Shown piece by piece: positions 12,386 through 25,400 of a stretch of DNA of 64,000 nt. The notes under the pieces were generated by a model that did no database searches, was not told the DNA's origin, and was given only the letters and a program-made list of their open reading frames with translations. This DNA comes from Ostrinia nubilalis. Taxonomy: Eukaryota > Arthropoda > Insecta > Lepidoptera > Crambidae. The position numbers and the translations under genes are program-made. Where the stretch lies: positions 6,853,001 to 6,917,000 of the forward strand of contig NC_087097.1 of the NCBI RefSeq assembly GCF_963855985.1. Reading direction: 5' to 3'. Numbering within the stretch: the first letter of the stretch is position 1; each line of letters starts with the position of its first letter.

Positions 12386-15300
12386 TTAGTTGATTCCGAA
12401 CGTGGACCAGAGAGAGGCGTGCGTGAGCGCAGCGGTGGACGGCGAGGGTGACGGCGCGGGCGCGGGTGTGGCGGGCGCACTACGCAGCGTCAGCCCGGCC
12501 AGGCCCGCGGTCGGCGCGCGACGACGCGACAGCCCTCCTACTGAACGATCCGAACCTGGAACAAATTCACCATTGTATAAGAGCCGATTGTACTTATCCC
12601 CATTTAGCTAACTCCCCATTTTTTTTTGTGTTGAGCGGCTATTCTAGTTCAATAAAGTCCTAGTATCACTGCGACCGTTATCGACCTATTGTGATCGCCG
12701 CTATTTTCCTTACAGTTCGCCTCCGAGTCCTGCATCCATTAGGAAGTGCAGTATCTTTTGGGGGGCGATATGTTTTACATCTTGTGGGCGTAGGATGTGT
12801 TTGCTGAACTCCCCATTTTGAGAAATCCCCATTTTGCATCGCTGTTTTGAGAAGTCTACTTTTTGAGAAATCCCCATTATGCTACTAAAGCTCTCGTACA
12901 TTTGCATTAAACCATAACCGCATGGTTACCTCCTCAGTGCCTTGCTAATGAGAACTACCTTTAAGGTCCAGTTAAGTCATTGAACGCCGAGATGCTAGAC
13001 ACAATGGAAATTGTATTGTTCGAGGCTCACCGGTGAGCCGCGTGGCGTCCAACGTGTTAAGATAACTTTATCATCAAGAAAGACAAGGGCATGACACATA
13101 TTTGAAATCATCAAGACTACTGCAGTAAACGACCCTGACTGACTTATCAGAGGTAAAAAGAAGATTTGATCTATACTCACACGCATGGGTAGAAAGGTTG
13201 AGGAGGCTTGATGTTAGAATATTTCTCCCATAGTCGCCTCTTACAACAACCACGGGAAGAGTAGGGATAGTTTATTCCACTCTTCCGAAACTTAATATTT
13301 GCAAACATACATTGTAAGCCAAAAAGGGCAAAATCGCGTTGCAATATCGTAAACTGTACGGCTAGCACGAAAAACTTTTGAGTTTCTAATCGTTTGCGTA
13401 TTCATTTGCGTGAACTTAGTATGAGAAATGGTTGCACGAAACTTATTTTGAGAATCAAAATTGTCACGTCATCGTTTAATTCGAAGGTTGAGTATCGAAT
13501 TTTGTCGAATACGCAAACGATTCGAAGACGAAAGTTGTTCATGCTAGAGGTACTGACCTGCATCGGAGTTCTCTGGGTACTTGTTGACGGTGCAGTACTT
13601 GATGGTGTGGGCGTGGTCGCCGGTGGCGCCGCAGCGCGGGCAGCGGAAGGCGCGCAGCACGGGACACAGCACGCGTCCGCGCCAGTCCTTGAGCGCGTGC
13701 GACGAGTAGCACTCCTCATTCTCGCCGTTGTTCTTGCAGAATGCACATTCCTGGTAAAGATGTCGCGGTGAGGAATTGACGCTTTTCTAGTGAACTTAAG
13801 GAAACCGTAAAAGCGTGGCCTTTTTACTAGGCAAATAAATCAACTTTGAAATTGAGCATAGGCTGAAAAGTTTCAGCACAAAATAATTTCATCACAGTCG
13901 AATCCGAGCGTCTTTAGCTACATGGCTAAAAAGAGAGAAACTCCAACCAATCATCTCTTACTTACAGAAGTTTACTTATGTGTTGAAGCTATGTAATGGA
14001 TTAGGTAATATGCTCTCTCTAATTTTTTTTTTATCCACAACAAGGAAGCTCTTGGCCTGTATCTCACCTGATGGCAAGTGATGATCAGGCTGAAGGTGGA
14101 AGCGAGCTTCACCCGGAATCCTCAACCACGGAGGAACTGGCTATCTTACCTCTAACTGCCGGAACACAACAATGCTGTTAGCATTGTTGTTATGGCGACA
14201 GACTTAGGTAAGATGGTGGTAGCTAGCCAGGCGGACTTAGAACAAACCCTACCACCAAACAAACCGAACAGAAAAATCTGCCTCCACTGGGAATCGAACC
14301 TGAGACCTCTGCGTCTGAAGCAGGTAGTCTTACCACTAGACCACAGAGGCGGTTCATTACATAAAAGCTTAGGCTTGCTTTTTAAGTGAAGCAGCAAATT
14401 GAACGCACAGCGTTGAATAGAGCTGAATAGTTCACGCGCACTGTGAGACCTCATAGTAATGTTTGTAAATACGGGCGATAGTACTTACATTAGGCAGGGC
14501 GCGGCGCATGCGCTTATCGCTGCGGACCTTGGCGACCTCTTGCAGGAACTCGTAGAGCACGCTGGGCCGGATCGAGCGCAGCACCGACAGCTGCTCCCTG
14601 GTCAGCATCGATACGTAGTTGTTGGCCGACGACAGACCTGAGAAAACCACAATACATTAATTTGAACCTGGCTAACACGAGACCACAACACTTCATTTGA
14701 ACCTACGAAGGCGAAGCAGGCCTGTCTTTCTTTGGGCATTCGGCGCGTGGCCAGCGCTTCAAGATCGAAGGGGCCACCACTGTTTCATGACAAATTGCTA
14801 AGTTCAAAAGGTCCCTCAAACTAACAGGGGGCTGTGAGTTTTTTTGACGCGGTCACTAGTGACGACGTTTGATATAAACTCACACTAAGCCCTCTCATTT
14901 TTTTCGCAGTCACTAGTGAAGACGTTTGATATAAACTCACACTAAGCCTCCAGATCTAACGTATTCTGTAGTCCTATTACCTATTCGGGCTAAATCTAGG
15001 ATAAAATATACCTAATTAAATATTTTAGAGGAAGACACAATTAATTTACTTCACTTACTTTTGATCAAAAAGTCGAAAGTGTCCATCATCTCCCCATTAC
15101 GGCCAGCCGTCACGGAGGAGCCGTCGCCCCAGAGGTTCGCGCTGGATGATGCCACGGACTCCGACCTGGTGTTACCTGCCAGTTTTCATACATTAAAAGT
15201 ACCTATTCATTTATCAAAACCTGCAGAGCATCCCATGGGAACTGTGCAATTAGGATACAAATACGAGTCCTAACTACTTAACTGTAAAAGAACTTTAAGT

Positions 15301-16432
15301 AAATATCGAAGTAAGTTTAGCAGGTAATCCTGCTTCAAAACATCACTATCAGATCAGGAGGACGACCTTCTCTATTTTAACAGAAGCAAATGGAAAGAAC
15401 AGATAATTTGAATAATATAATAATGGTCAAATACACACCCATATTGAAGTAATTTTGGGAATTTTGATCCATGTCGTCGAAGAGTAGTTCAGAGCCGTTC
15501 ATACGGAAGTTCATGAGGACATCGTCCATATTTGCTGCCGTTGGAGCTGCAACAAAGAATACTTAGCTACATTAACTAGTAGATAAATTACCACAACCTG
15601 GGACTCGTATTATTTTTATTTAATTAAAAGCACCTGATTTAATTAGAATTACCTAGTACTCCGTAATTACCAAGACTGTACTGTACGTACATACTTACAT
15701 ACTTAAAAAATTCATGTGGACCAAATTAAAACTTTATTTTACTGGTTCAAAAGTCGTTGCTTGAGATTTCAAAAACTATCCAACTGCAATTGCATATTCA
15801 CCTTAACATTATGTCAGTAAAAATGAGCGTATGAAATGGCTAAATATGGAAATAATCCCGCATGAAAAGAAAATAATTGTGAAGATGGTTCTAATACCTG
15901 TGTCGGCAGCTCTCGGCTCCTGTTGCGCCAGGAGGTTCATGAGCTCATTGCCACCACGCGCCTGGAAAGGAGGGGCCATCGGAGAAAACACGCCTTCCGA
16001 TGGATTTGACATGTTTCTGTTGTCCGACGGTGCAAAACTTTCCTATGATGAAGAACATTCTAATTAATTCAATATTAAATAGATTAATGCTGTACCTCCC
16101 TCGTTTGACAAAAAAATAACGTGCTCGCAACGTGTTTTCTATAATGTTGCATAAAATATCTAGAATCACTAATTTACTTAAAATTGATTAATAGCGCCAA
16201 ATATTTATGTTGTAGCATAAATTATTATAAATCACAAAATAAAATCTAAACATTTAACTATTCACAAAACTTTTAATAGGTAGGTATGTTATACCCAGCC
16301 CTAAATTTAAAAAGTGGGTACGATGTTTTCTTCTTTACTTACTGTTGTTGTGGTAGCTTTTGCATCACTAGCAGTTGTAAATATCGGCTTCGTTTCTTCC
16401 ATGGCGAAATTATTGTACGTGATTGAATCCAT
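12386..16432 (-). CDS. nanos: Nanos translational repressor, complete
   Basis: Seven exons on the minus strand: 16432-16343, 16042-15898, 15546-15439, 15175-15059, 14637-14489, 13750-13558 and 12555-12386, all with AG/GT borders and matching phases, giving 323 residues (start [16 protein letters not shown], end SLWSTFGIN). Exon 6 encodes the diagnostic nanos zinc finger with two C2HC knuckles: C205-x2-C208-x12-H221-x10-C232 and C240-x2-C243-x7-H251-x4-C256 ([18 protein letters not shown]). Nanos binds target mRNA with Pumilio and represses translation in germ cells; that is family knowledge. The N-terminal half is low-complexity, and the C-terminal tail is rich in Ala, Pro and Ser. Introns hold a tRNA-derived SINE (14023-14352) and a MITE reaching to 4 nt from the exon-6 donor. 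The start is the first ATG of an open exon and could be preceded by a noncoding exon. Confidence 0.93.
13356..13553. mobile_element. GTAC-flanked MITE at the nanos exon-6 donor
   Basis: A 198-bp element bounded by gtac on both sides. Left end ggctagcacgaaaaactttt and the reverse complement of the right end, ctctagcatgaacaactttc, are imperfect inverted repeats; both continue into aatcgtttgcgtattc. The right GTAC lies at intron positions +4 to +8 of the nanos exon-6 5' splice site (exon edge at 13558). A second copy of the family is at 62225-62473 in DNMT1. Confidence 0.75.
14023..14352 (-). mobile_element. tRNA-derived SINE in nanos intron 5
   Basis: On the minus strand the head reads ctctgtggtctagtggtaag (A-box-like) and, about 40 nt on, caggttcgattccca (B-box), as in a tRNA-related RNA polymerase III promoter. 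The body of about 260 bp ends in a short poly(A) (ggataaaaaaaaaa). The tRNA-like fold has mismatches in the anticodon stem, so this is a SINE and not a functional tRNA gene. Confidence 0.8.
14826..14950. repeat. Copies of the cactagtga / gtttgatataaactcac MITE ends
   Basis: Two near-identical half-elements in the same orientation, each reading gtcactagtga, acgtttgatataaactcac, actaagcc. They match one end of the element at 63036-63213 and the weaker copy at 4836-4996. Located in a nanos intron; no coding content. Confidence 0.55.
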
Positions 16433-19400
16433 GACACAAATAATAATTTAAATTGACTACAAGTTAGCAATCGCGCACTCGGTGTATGAAAGGAGCTGTC
16501 GGGACTGGGCGGCCGCAATATATACGGATGAGGTATCGATATTATACAGATGTCTATGTTTGCAAACCACTCCCGTGCGTGAACTTGAAAGTTTCGACTA
16601 CCCTCACAATTTGTTATAAGTCGTAATTTAGCCGAGAGTTCTAGAAAGAATTTAAACTTATGTCGTATGTTTCGGGTAGTCTTATAATACATAGTTAAGT
16701 AATTGATTCGTCGGGCGGACCGCCCAACTCGCTGCTTGGAAATGTTCATAATAATCAACCTTTGATATTATTAATAGTGGCGGGTTCTATTTAATAATAT
16801 TGTACAATAATATTAAGTAATATACGAGTAGGTGCAAATGTAGTCTACTTATTATGACTACTTACATGAATCTATTTAAGCATATTAGGTATCCATTATC
16901 TAATCGCCATGATACCTACATAAGTTCTGTGTAGTTCGGGGCTAGCACCTAATTGTTGGAGTAATTTATTTATATCTATACTTAATCGTAGCTTTTAAAT
17001 ACATATAGCAAAAGTTGCTTAGGTATACAATTTAAGCTTACTCACAGTTGCTGTAATCTGTAATCAAGCCGCAGTCATTTGCGACTAAAGTTACCAATTT
17101 TATTTAGTTAAAACATCCACATAAAACACTGTACCTACATAAGTAAATAGGCGAAATTAATGACATTTGGTATCCTCCGTCAGTACATAGTTACTTTTGC
17201 CTTCACATACCTACTTATTATTGAAAACGGACATAGTAGTTAATTTACCAAGATTTATGACTGCAACCATTAAAACATGGATTTGCGGTTATCTAAGCGA
17301 AACTTTTTAATCGACTTCGTAAAGAGGAAAAGGTTTTTAAATCAGTTTATTTTTATTTTTTTAATGAGTGTTCCCCATTATTCTAAGACGCCTATATTTT
17401 ATTGCCGAGAATCGATATATTTTTTTCAGAATCTTTTACAATTTTATGCACCTATCTAATCGATGATTCTTTGATGCATTTAGGTATTTACTGAAAGTGT
17501 TGTTACATGTGTTTACATTTCTATGATTTATTACTTTCAGTGGATTTATAGCCACTATTTATTTATGACCAACGAACTGCCAACCTCCAATGGTTAACTG
17601 GAAGAGAATGTTCGCCTTTGTACAGGGTTTTATGTGCATATAAGTTTTAAATAAATAAATGGTTACCATTTGTTAACACTGAATAAAATTAAATGAAACT
17701 ACTTAACTCAATAATCAATTTTGTTCTTTATTTAATCAAATAGTTAATTCTAATTTAATCTAATAATAAGTACATTTATTTATAGTAATTTATGAATTAT
17801 ACTTATACAGATTAAAAAGTAGGTACCTACCTATTCATTTTCTATTAAAGTTGATAGTAAAAGGTGACGTATGAGGTAGGTACATTACATTAAAAATAAT
17901 AATTAATAGCGAGGCGGAATTATTAACTGCAATAGAACAGATCAGTAAAATAATAATATTTTTCATTGATGACAACAGAACTTAAAACAAAGGCATTATC
18001 AAATTATAATTATTAAGGATTTAGGTCACAGTACTTATGTTAATTCTTGCCTAAATTTATTTTATTTTATTCGCTCTGAACATAATAGATGTGGAAGGAA
18101 ATGCCGAGTAAGGAACTTTACGCTTGAGGCTACTACCACAGGAATATTATTCACTTTGCTACGTGGCCATACCTATTACAACATTCGAATAACATGGGTT
18201 GGTCATCAGGATCTCTCCTTTCTATGTCTCCACTATCTCATCCAAAAGTCACACGCATACCTATGCACGCCACATAGCAATGTGAGTACCTATACCTTAT
18301 TTAGTTTAGGCTACAAACATCTGGAAAGCACCCACAATTTGAGTAAATTGTTTTGATGACGGATTGAATCAAGGAATGGTCCAGGTTTCAACCTGCCACC
18401 ATAACGATTTAAAGTTTACCAACTTTTGTAGACCGAACCTAATTTTCGAACCCCGGTTTCTGAGTTAAGTGTCAAAATTAACTTCTAAACTTTGTTGACA
18501 CTAATGAACATAAAAATCATAGCAAATCACCTAACAAAACAAATACTGAAAAATATTAGAATAAAAAGCAAATTGGATGTAACCTCAGAAACCGAGGACT
18601 AGCAGTGGTACCTCGGCATATTCTTGAATCAGCCTTATAATCTAAAAAACTTATCGTACGAAACAAAAAAAGCGAATGATGACTGGTAATGAAATCTAAA
18701 TTCGATTTAGTCCATCAGACAGATAATAAAAAATATTGGGCACGTATGCCTACCTATTTTTTATTTTTTTTCATAATCGAATAATTACATTTGAGATGAA
18801 AGGTCGTGTGACGTCACTTTTAAGTAAAAATTCTACATAGGCGTGACGTAACACGCCATTTCAACTCTATGTAGTAGCTGTGGTATTAGTGTTATCATTT
18901 AATTAAGAAAGAAAATAAAAAATACGAGTATTTTCTAATTAACTATCTGACGGACAATAATTGAAATTTTGTCATCTAGCCTAAGGCTCATTTTCTTGTC
19001 AAAACCCCCACAAAGTTTGTATTTGTTGGTCATTACAAACAAAATTAAATACTTTCATTTCGTCATGATAGAACATTGCAGATTAAAAGGATTAACGATG
19101 ACAATAAAAAAAGTAACTTTGGTCATAATCCTTTCTGTAACGTAACTACATTTTTGTTTTAAAAACTTTTATAATATGTATTTGTATACAAAAAAAAAAC
19201 AAAATATTATTAGAATTAAAAACATTAAAATTACAAAACAAATAATTAAGTTTGCCTTTATCTTAACCGATAGAAAAAGCGATCATTTCAGTTTGTTGAA
19301 TAAAGCGGTCCTGAAATTCAGTCAATCTGAGGCCTAGATGTATCTTGCTTTTGTTGATGTGACTTTATGAGGTTTCGATTTCGAAATAGGGCCCTTTGGG

Positions 19401-19467
19401 GTGTGTGTGAATAGCTGCTGGCGACGTGGAATGCAGCTTATGTAAAGACGAGAGGAGTCCTAACATG
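16433..19467. other. Intergenic, nanos 5' side
   Basis: No gene was recognised. The nanos promoter should lie in the first part (16433-17000), but no unambiguous TATA box could be assigned. A small MITE-like inverted repeat is seen at about 18453-18597 (ccccggtttctgagttaa facing taacctcagaaaccgagg). The rest is AT-rich with many gtaggtacctacc-like simple motifs. Confidence 0.4.
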
Positions 19468-22400
19468 CTATCTTTTCTTAATGCTAATTTCAGTCACGCT
19501 GCCGGGCTGGCGGCATCTGTGCACGTATGTGCTCACCGACTTGTCGTCCTCGTCGATCGCGCAGTTCAATCCTTCCTCGCAAATGCAACTGAAATTTACA
19601 ATAAAGGTGCTTAGTTGACTTATCAGATGACAATTATCAGAAGATTTGTAGACTTTTCAGAAGATCTGTGTAGAAGACATAGAACCTGGAAGGTACAGGT
19701 TGAGCCAAAATTACTGACACGTGTAAATTAACATAAAATATCGCTTGTTCTCAGCTCAGTTTTAAATGATAGTTATTATGACTGAATCTTATCTAAAGAA
19801 ACTTGCTTCATTTTCAAGTCTAGGCTTTTTCTAACCTTTGCTTTCGTCGTAGTCGTGACAAGGAACCCTAAAATTATTAGCACTAGATAGCTGTAATTTT
19901 GTACAAGTACATGTAGTTACCTATTATTAATCACGCCGACTGATTAAATAAGTGGTAGAATAAAATTTTGAAAAAAAATGTTTAGGGTAAAGCATGTAAA
20001 GTGGGGATGATTTTTCTTTCATCTTCTACCCCATCGTATGGGGTATCGTTGGATAGGTCTTTTAAAATGGCTTAGGGGTTTCTAAGACTATTATTCGATT
20101 TAGAAATCCGTTTGCAAAATATTAAAGTTAAAAGTGCCAATTTTTGGTCGAGTAGGGCGTCCCCCTTCTAAAAACTAAACTGTTGGCTAGAAAAATCTGG
20201 AAAAATTCATAATAATAGTGCTTTTTATGAACTTTCAAGGAAAACTATAACGGTTAAGATAGATCAGTTAGTTTGAGAGTAATAGTAGTTTAAGCGCGTG
20301 TCACGACACGCACTTGGCTAATTTTTGGGTAAGAAAATATACAAGACTTTCTACAACGACTGACGGGTGCTTGTAGAAAGGCTCTATAAATATTAGGCGT
20401 TGGCTGTAAGTTAATGGTTAGGTTACTCACTAGCCGTTGACGACGAACATATCGATGATCTTGATTTGGGGCTTATATATGGACCAGCCGCAGGGGGTGG
20501 TCGGGGCGCAGATGTTGGGAGCTGCGGTGGTGGTGCTGCTGCTCGCGGGCAACTCCTCAAGGTCCACGGCTCGCTGCAATACACAACAAGTAAACAATCA
20601 AATAAGGAATAAAGTGAGTTCTTTGCCGCGTGGTTCTGGCACCTGGTAAAAGAAAAGGGCAACTCTCACCCGCTCTACCCGTGGATAGAAGTAAATTAGA
20701 GAGTCGAACTAAATGATTAAAATGATCTGATGATGATGAAGATGAATATATGCAAGTGTAATAAATTGAATTGAGTTGTTTAAAATCCACAGAACAATCG
20801 CGCACGTCCATGAACCGCGAAGGCTCTGTGCATTGCGCGATTATTTTTCGGACAAACAAAAACGAAACATTTTCAGCACTTCCATGAAAAACCGTAGCGT
20901 TTATTTTGAAACCAGCAATTAATGCGTTTGAAAAGATTTGTATTTCTGAAACATAAATCTGCCAGATTTTACTAAAAGCAATGTACCTACCTAACTGCCA
21001 TTCCAGTCAATTGTATAGCAGTATTGCACTGGTCTAGGCAGCCACTGTTTACAATAAAAACTCTAAATTCCTCGAGAATAGTGTGTGTTCCTGGCATTCA
21101 ATTGAAAACACTAAAATCTTTATTCCAAATCCCTAGAAAAAGAACAAGTTGAACGGTAAAGATAATAAGTATCATCAAGTTTTCTGCAAATGTTGGTATG
21201 TACCTACCTACTTTCTTTAGGGGGCGTCCATAAATTACGTGAGACTTTTAGGGGGGGGAGGGGGTCAACGAAAACCTCACTAAATCTCACGTGGGGGAGA
21301 GGGGGGGTCTCGGAAAATATCACGTAATTTTTCCCGCAAGAAATAGAGTAAAATTGCCAGAAAACTGGGTTATTGAAGTAAAAAAAAATGATTTTTTTAT
21401 GATGATAATGACAATTTATTCTAAACCGTCTAATCAAATTAAACTAAAAATGCCTCCATCTGCATTTGTAAACACTAAAGATGCAGAATAAATGTCGAAA
21501 TTAAGAAAATTCGAAATGAAAAAAAAAACGTCATCGGCATCGCTATTGCGTAAAAAATTGGCCAAGTGCGTGTCGTGGCACGCGCAGTGTAGGGTTCCGT
21601 AGTTACTACAATATATTTCAGAAGCAAGCAATTACTTCATCTAAAGTCACTTTTCATATTTTCTTCTAAGGAATTTTTACTGGTTAACACCTTTGCTGCG
21701 GCAGTAACTTTCTAATACTTTCCATTCCTTCGGTACAAGGTCAGTAAACCTGGTATTAAAACTTACATTGTGGCGGCACAAGGCTTAAAGACCTTGTAAT
21801 ATTTAAGATATATTAATTTTATTTTTGGCTTCATGTTAATAGATATTGTGTTTTTTTTCTTTGAATATTAATAATAATGCATTTATTGACATACACCTGA
21901 AGGCGTTCGTGAATAACTTGTTTAGTATAAAAATTATAGCTATATTCAAAATACAAGGCTTATGCACCCTGTGCCGCACTGAAGTAGGGAAGTCTGGTGG
22001 GTATTCTAGGGATGTGAAATACAAATATCGATAGTTTAAATTAAGTTTTAATAAAAATAAAAAAAAGTAACAAACAAAGATGTTTTAATAATTTAGTCTA
22101 AATATTTTACAAATAAGACATACGTGCATAAATACTTAAATAAGCTATATTTAAAGAAAACATATTATTTAATAACATTTAGTTACAACTTCAAATGTTT
22201 GTCACGAAAAACATCATTTAAATTAGCAATAAATCGTGTAGCAAATTAAATTACAATCAATTTGCAGTTTTGATTTTGTTTGTTTCTCTTGACGCCATGT
22301 CGACATGTGCGTTTCTTACGAATGCGAGGCAACACTGGCTGCACGAAGCTAGCGTGGGGTGCGGTACCAGGTGCGCAGGGTACAAGGTGCTTCGACCTGG

Positions 22401-25400
22401 TTTCGCATTGTGAAGACATTTTATTACTTCCGTGCGGTACCAGGTCTAAAAACCTGGTATTAAGGTAGGTACATCATTGGATTCTATTTTAAGAATACAT
22501 CATAGATATATATTCATCACTTTCCTACACCGGACCCAATTGAAGTTATGCCTTTCGCACGACAAGGAAGACTACAATTTTCTTAGCCGCACGGTAAGCG
22601 AGACGTACACAAGGTCTATAGACCTGGTTTCGCACTCAACGTGTTAAGAAATTGTATAATCCATGACTATTCGTCAAATGACTATTACCTACTCTTAAAC
22701 TAAGTTAAATGTATCTTAACCGTTATAGTTTTCCTTGAATAAATTTATCCCCACTTTACATGCAGGGGAAGCTACCCTCTAAATTTTTTTTTTTTTTCAA
22801 AATTTTATTTTACCGTTTTGTCGGCGTGCTTAATATACAATCCTTCACAAAATTACAGCTCCCCAGTGCCAATAGTTTCCAAGCGAAACCTCGGACAGAC
22901 AGACAGACATATCGAAACTATAAGGGTTCCTTGTCAGGACTATGGAAAGTATGGAACCCTAAAAAATTACATTACATACGTATGAAAATATAATATAAAT
23001 ATCCTAAATAATAAATAAATATCCTTGGACATTTTACACTGCGTTGCTAGTCCCAAACTAAGCAAAGCTTGTACTATGGGTACTAGACAACGGATATAAA
23101 CATACTTAAATACTTTTTTTTTGTAAATACATACATAATTATTATACATAGAAAACACCCAGTCCAATACAAACAAATATGTTCATGCACACAAATGTTT
23201 GTACTGTGCGGGAATCGAACCCGCAACCTCCGGAATAGTAGTCCGTTTCGAACCACTACACCAAACGGCCGACAATATGTATTCGTAGTTAAAGTACCTA
23301 ACCAATAGTCAAATTTGACAGATGTCAAATGACAAGTGGTTAAATATCAGAAAAAAAAATTTTATAACAATGTTTAACTTGACTTTTAGTACATTTTTTA
23401 ACTATTAGTTTACATATTATTAATATTTAACCATTAGTAGCAAAATTTAACAATTAGTTATTTTAACTATGAATCAAAAAACTGGTCCTAGGTTGAATCA
23501 ATTGCTTGTCTTACTGCGCGTGGCACGACACTGGGTTACTGATTTTATCATAAAAATCTAATAGACTCGAAGCATAGACATTGCAAAATAGGCATTTTAT
23601 TAAATATCACGTGAGATTAGGGGGGTGGGGGAGGGGGTCAGGCAAAATCTCACCAAATCTCACCAAGGGGAGCGGGGGGGTTGAAAAATGGCCAAAATTG
23701 TCTCACGTAATTTATGGACGCCCCCTTAGGGAAAAGCTATCAATTTTGCCCTTTGTGATATAATTTTAATGACAAACTTATCACATACGTATATGTACGT
23801 ACATACTTGAGTGGAAAAAGAAATTACGTAGTATTATAGAAGATAAAAGGAGCATTAGCACTAATAAATACTATTATTTATTTCATAAAGTTGCGTCAGA
23901 TGATAATAGAGTTAGCTGATGATAGTGAAATAATAAGTATCTATTCGTCATCGTTCTAGTTCTCTGTAAGCATAGTTGCTTTAAGTTTAAGGCAAGATTA
24001 AGTTATTTGATGAGACAATGGGTGAGACCATTAACTAAGTATTAGGTAATTCCTAAACATCATAAAAACCACTCAGTTATTTTATAGACCTGAAAACCTA
24101 GTTTTCAATTTGCTGCAAATATAGATTTTTACAAGTACTGTAATCTACCCAATAATTAAATAAATTCTTAAGTAAGTTTATAAATTAGTTGATCAATTTA
24201 GTTCGCGTAATTTACTTAGTGACAGCATCTACAATTCTACACTAACTAATATTCATTTACTTAACGTTGCTTGGAGCGAAGTCATTTTGGGAATGGTATT
24301 TTTTTCGTACGGGAATTCGACCGCTTATTGTAGCGTCATTCGAAATTACGATGCGCGCTCGCCCTTGAACGTATCCGACATTCTAGCTACACCATGAATG
24401 AACAGAAGTGATGACGAAACCGTATCATCCACGTGGAATCGCGATTGTATCAGCAGTAAACAGGAAACAAATACGACGCGGCGTATTTTCGGTCGTTGAC
24501 CACTAGTCTGTTTATCAGATGTCAGATACTCATGGGCCTTCGCAAGGCGGGTCACGAAAACAGTGAGTCATCCAACGAACTTGTAGAAATAGATTCCTTC
24601 AGTCAGACTACGCCGTAGTTCTTAATATAAAGTCGACCTTTGCTGAGACTGTCAATCGAACTAAGTATGATTCAGTAATATTCCATAAACCATCTCAAGA
24701 ATCATGCCAGCTATGTTAATTTTGTGAGGTAATAAGTACCATGCGGGCGAAGAGTTGCTTGAAGGACAGATTTAATCTCATACTACCTAACTTGGTTTAG
24801 GGCAATAAAAGCCTTTACTATAATTTTTAAGCTTCACAAAGTCAAACAATTCCTATTGTTAGCCTTCAGTGGAAATATTTTGTACTAGCTTTCTGCCCGC
24901 GGCTTCGCCCGCGTGGAATTTTGTCTGTCACAGAAAAACTTTATCGCGCGCGTTCCTGTTTTAAAAACCGGGATAAAAACTATCCTATGTCCTTTCCCGG
25001 GACTCAAACTATCTCTATGCCAAATTTCATCAAAGTCGGTTAGGCGGTGGTTTAGGCGTGAAAGCAAGACAGACAGACAGACAGACAGAGTTACTTTCGC
25101 ATTTATAATATTAGTATGGACACAGAATAAGTAATAGTACCAAGGTAATAGAGTATAGATTTTCTAATTGAGCGGAAATGAAAAACACAACAACGCGTTT
25201 TTAAATTATAAATAAACTTGAAAAATCAAACTGCCTAAGGGATTGTGGGTTCGATTCCCGCCTTAGGCAGTTCGATTCTTTCAAGTTATTTATAATTTAG
25301 TTTGAGATGCAACTCTTCGCTAAAAAATTTATTAACAACGGTTTTCGAAGCCTACATACGCCAATGCTGTTTTCAGTTTATTTCATGCATTGTTTTTAGT

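Noticed and set aside
14282..14352. Possible tRNA gene on the minus strand
   Set aside because: A and B boxes are present but the anticodon stem is mismatched and a SINE body with a poly(A) tail follows.
23205..23271. Possible tRNA gene on the minus strand
   Set aside because: The B-box hairpin is good but the fold as a whole is not a tRNA; it is the head of a SINE.
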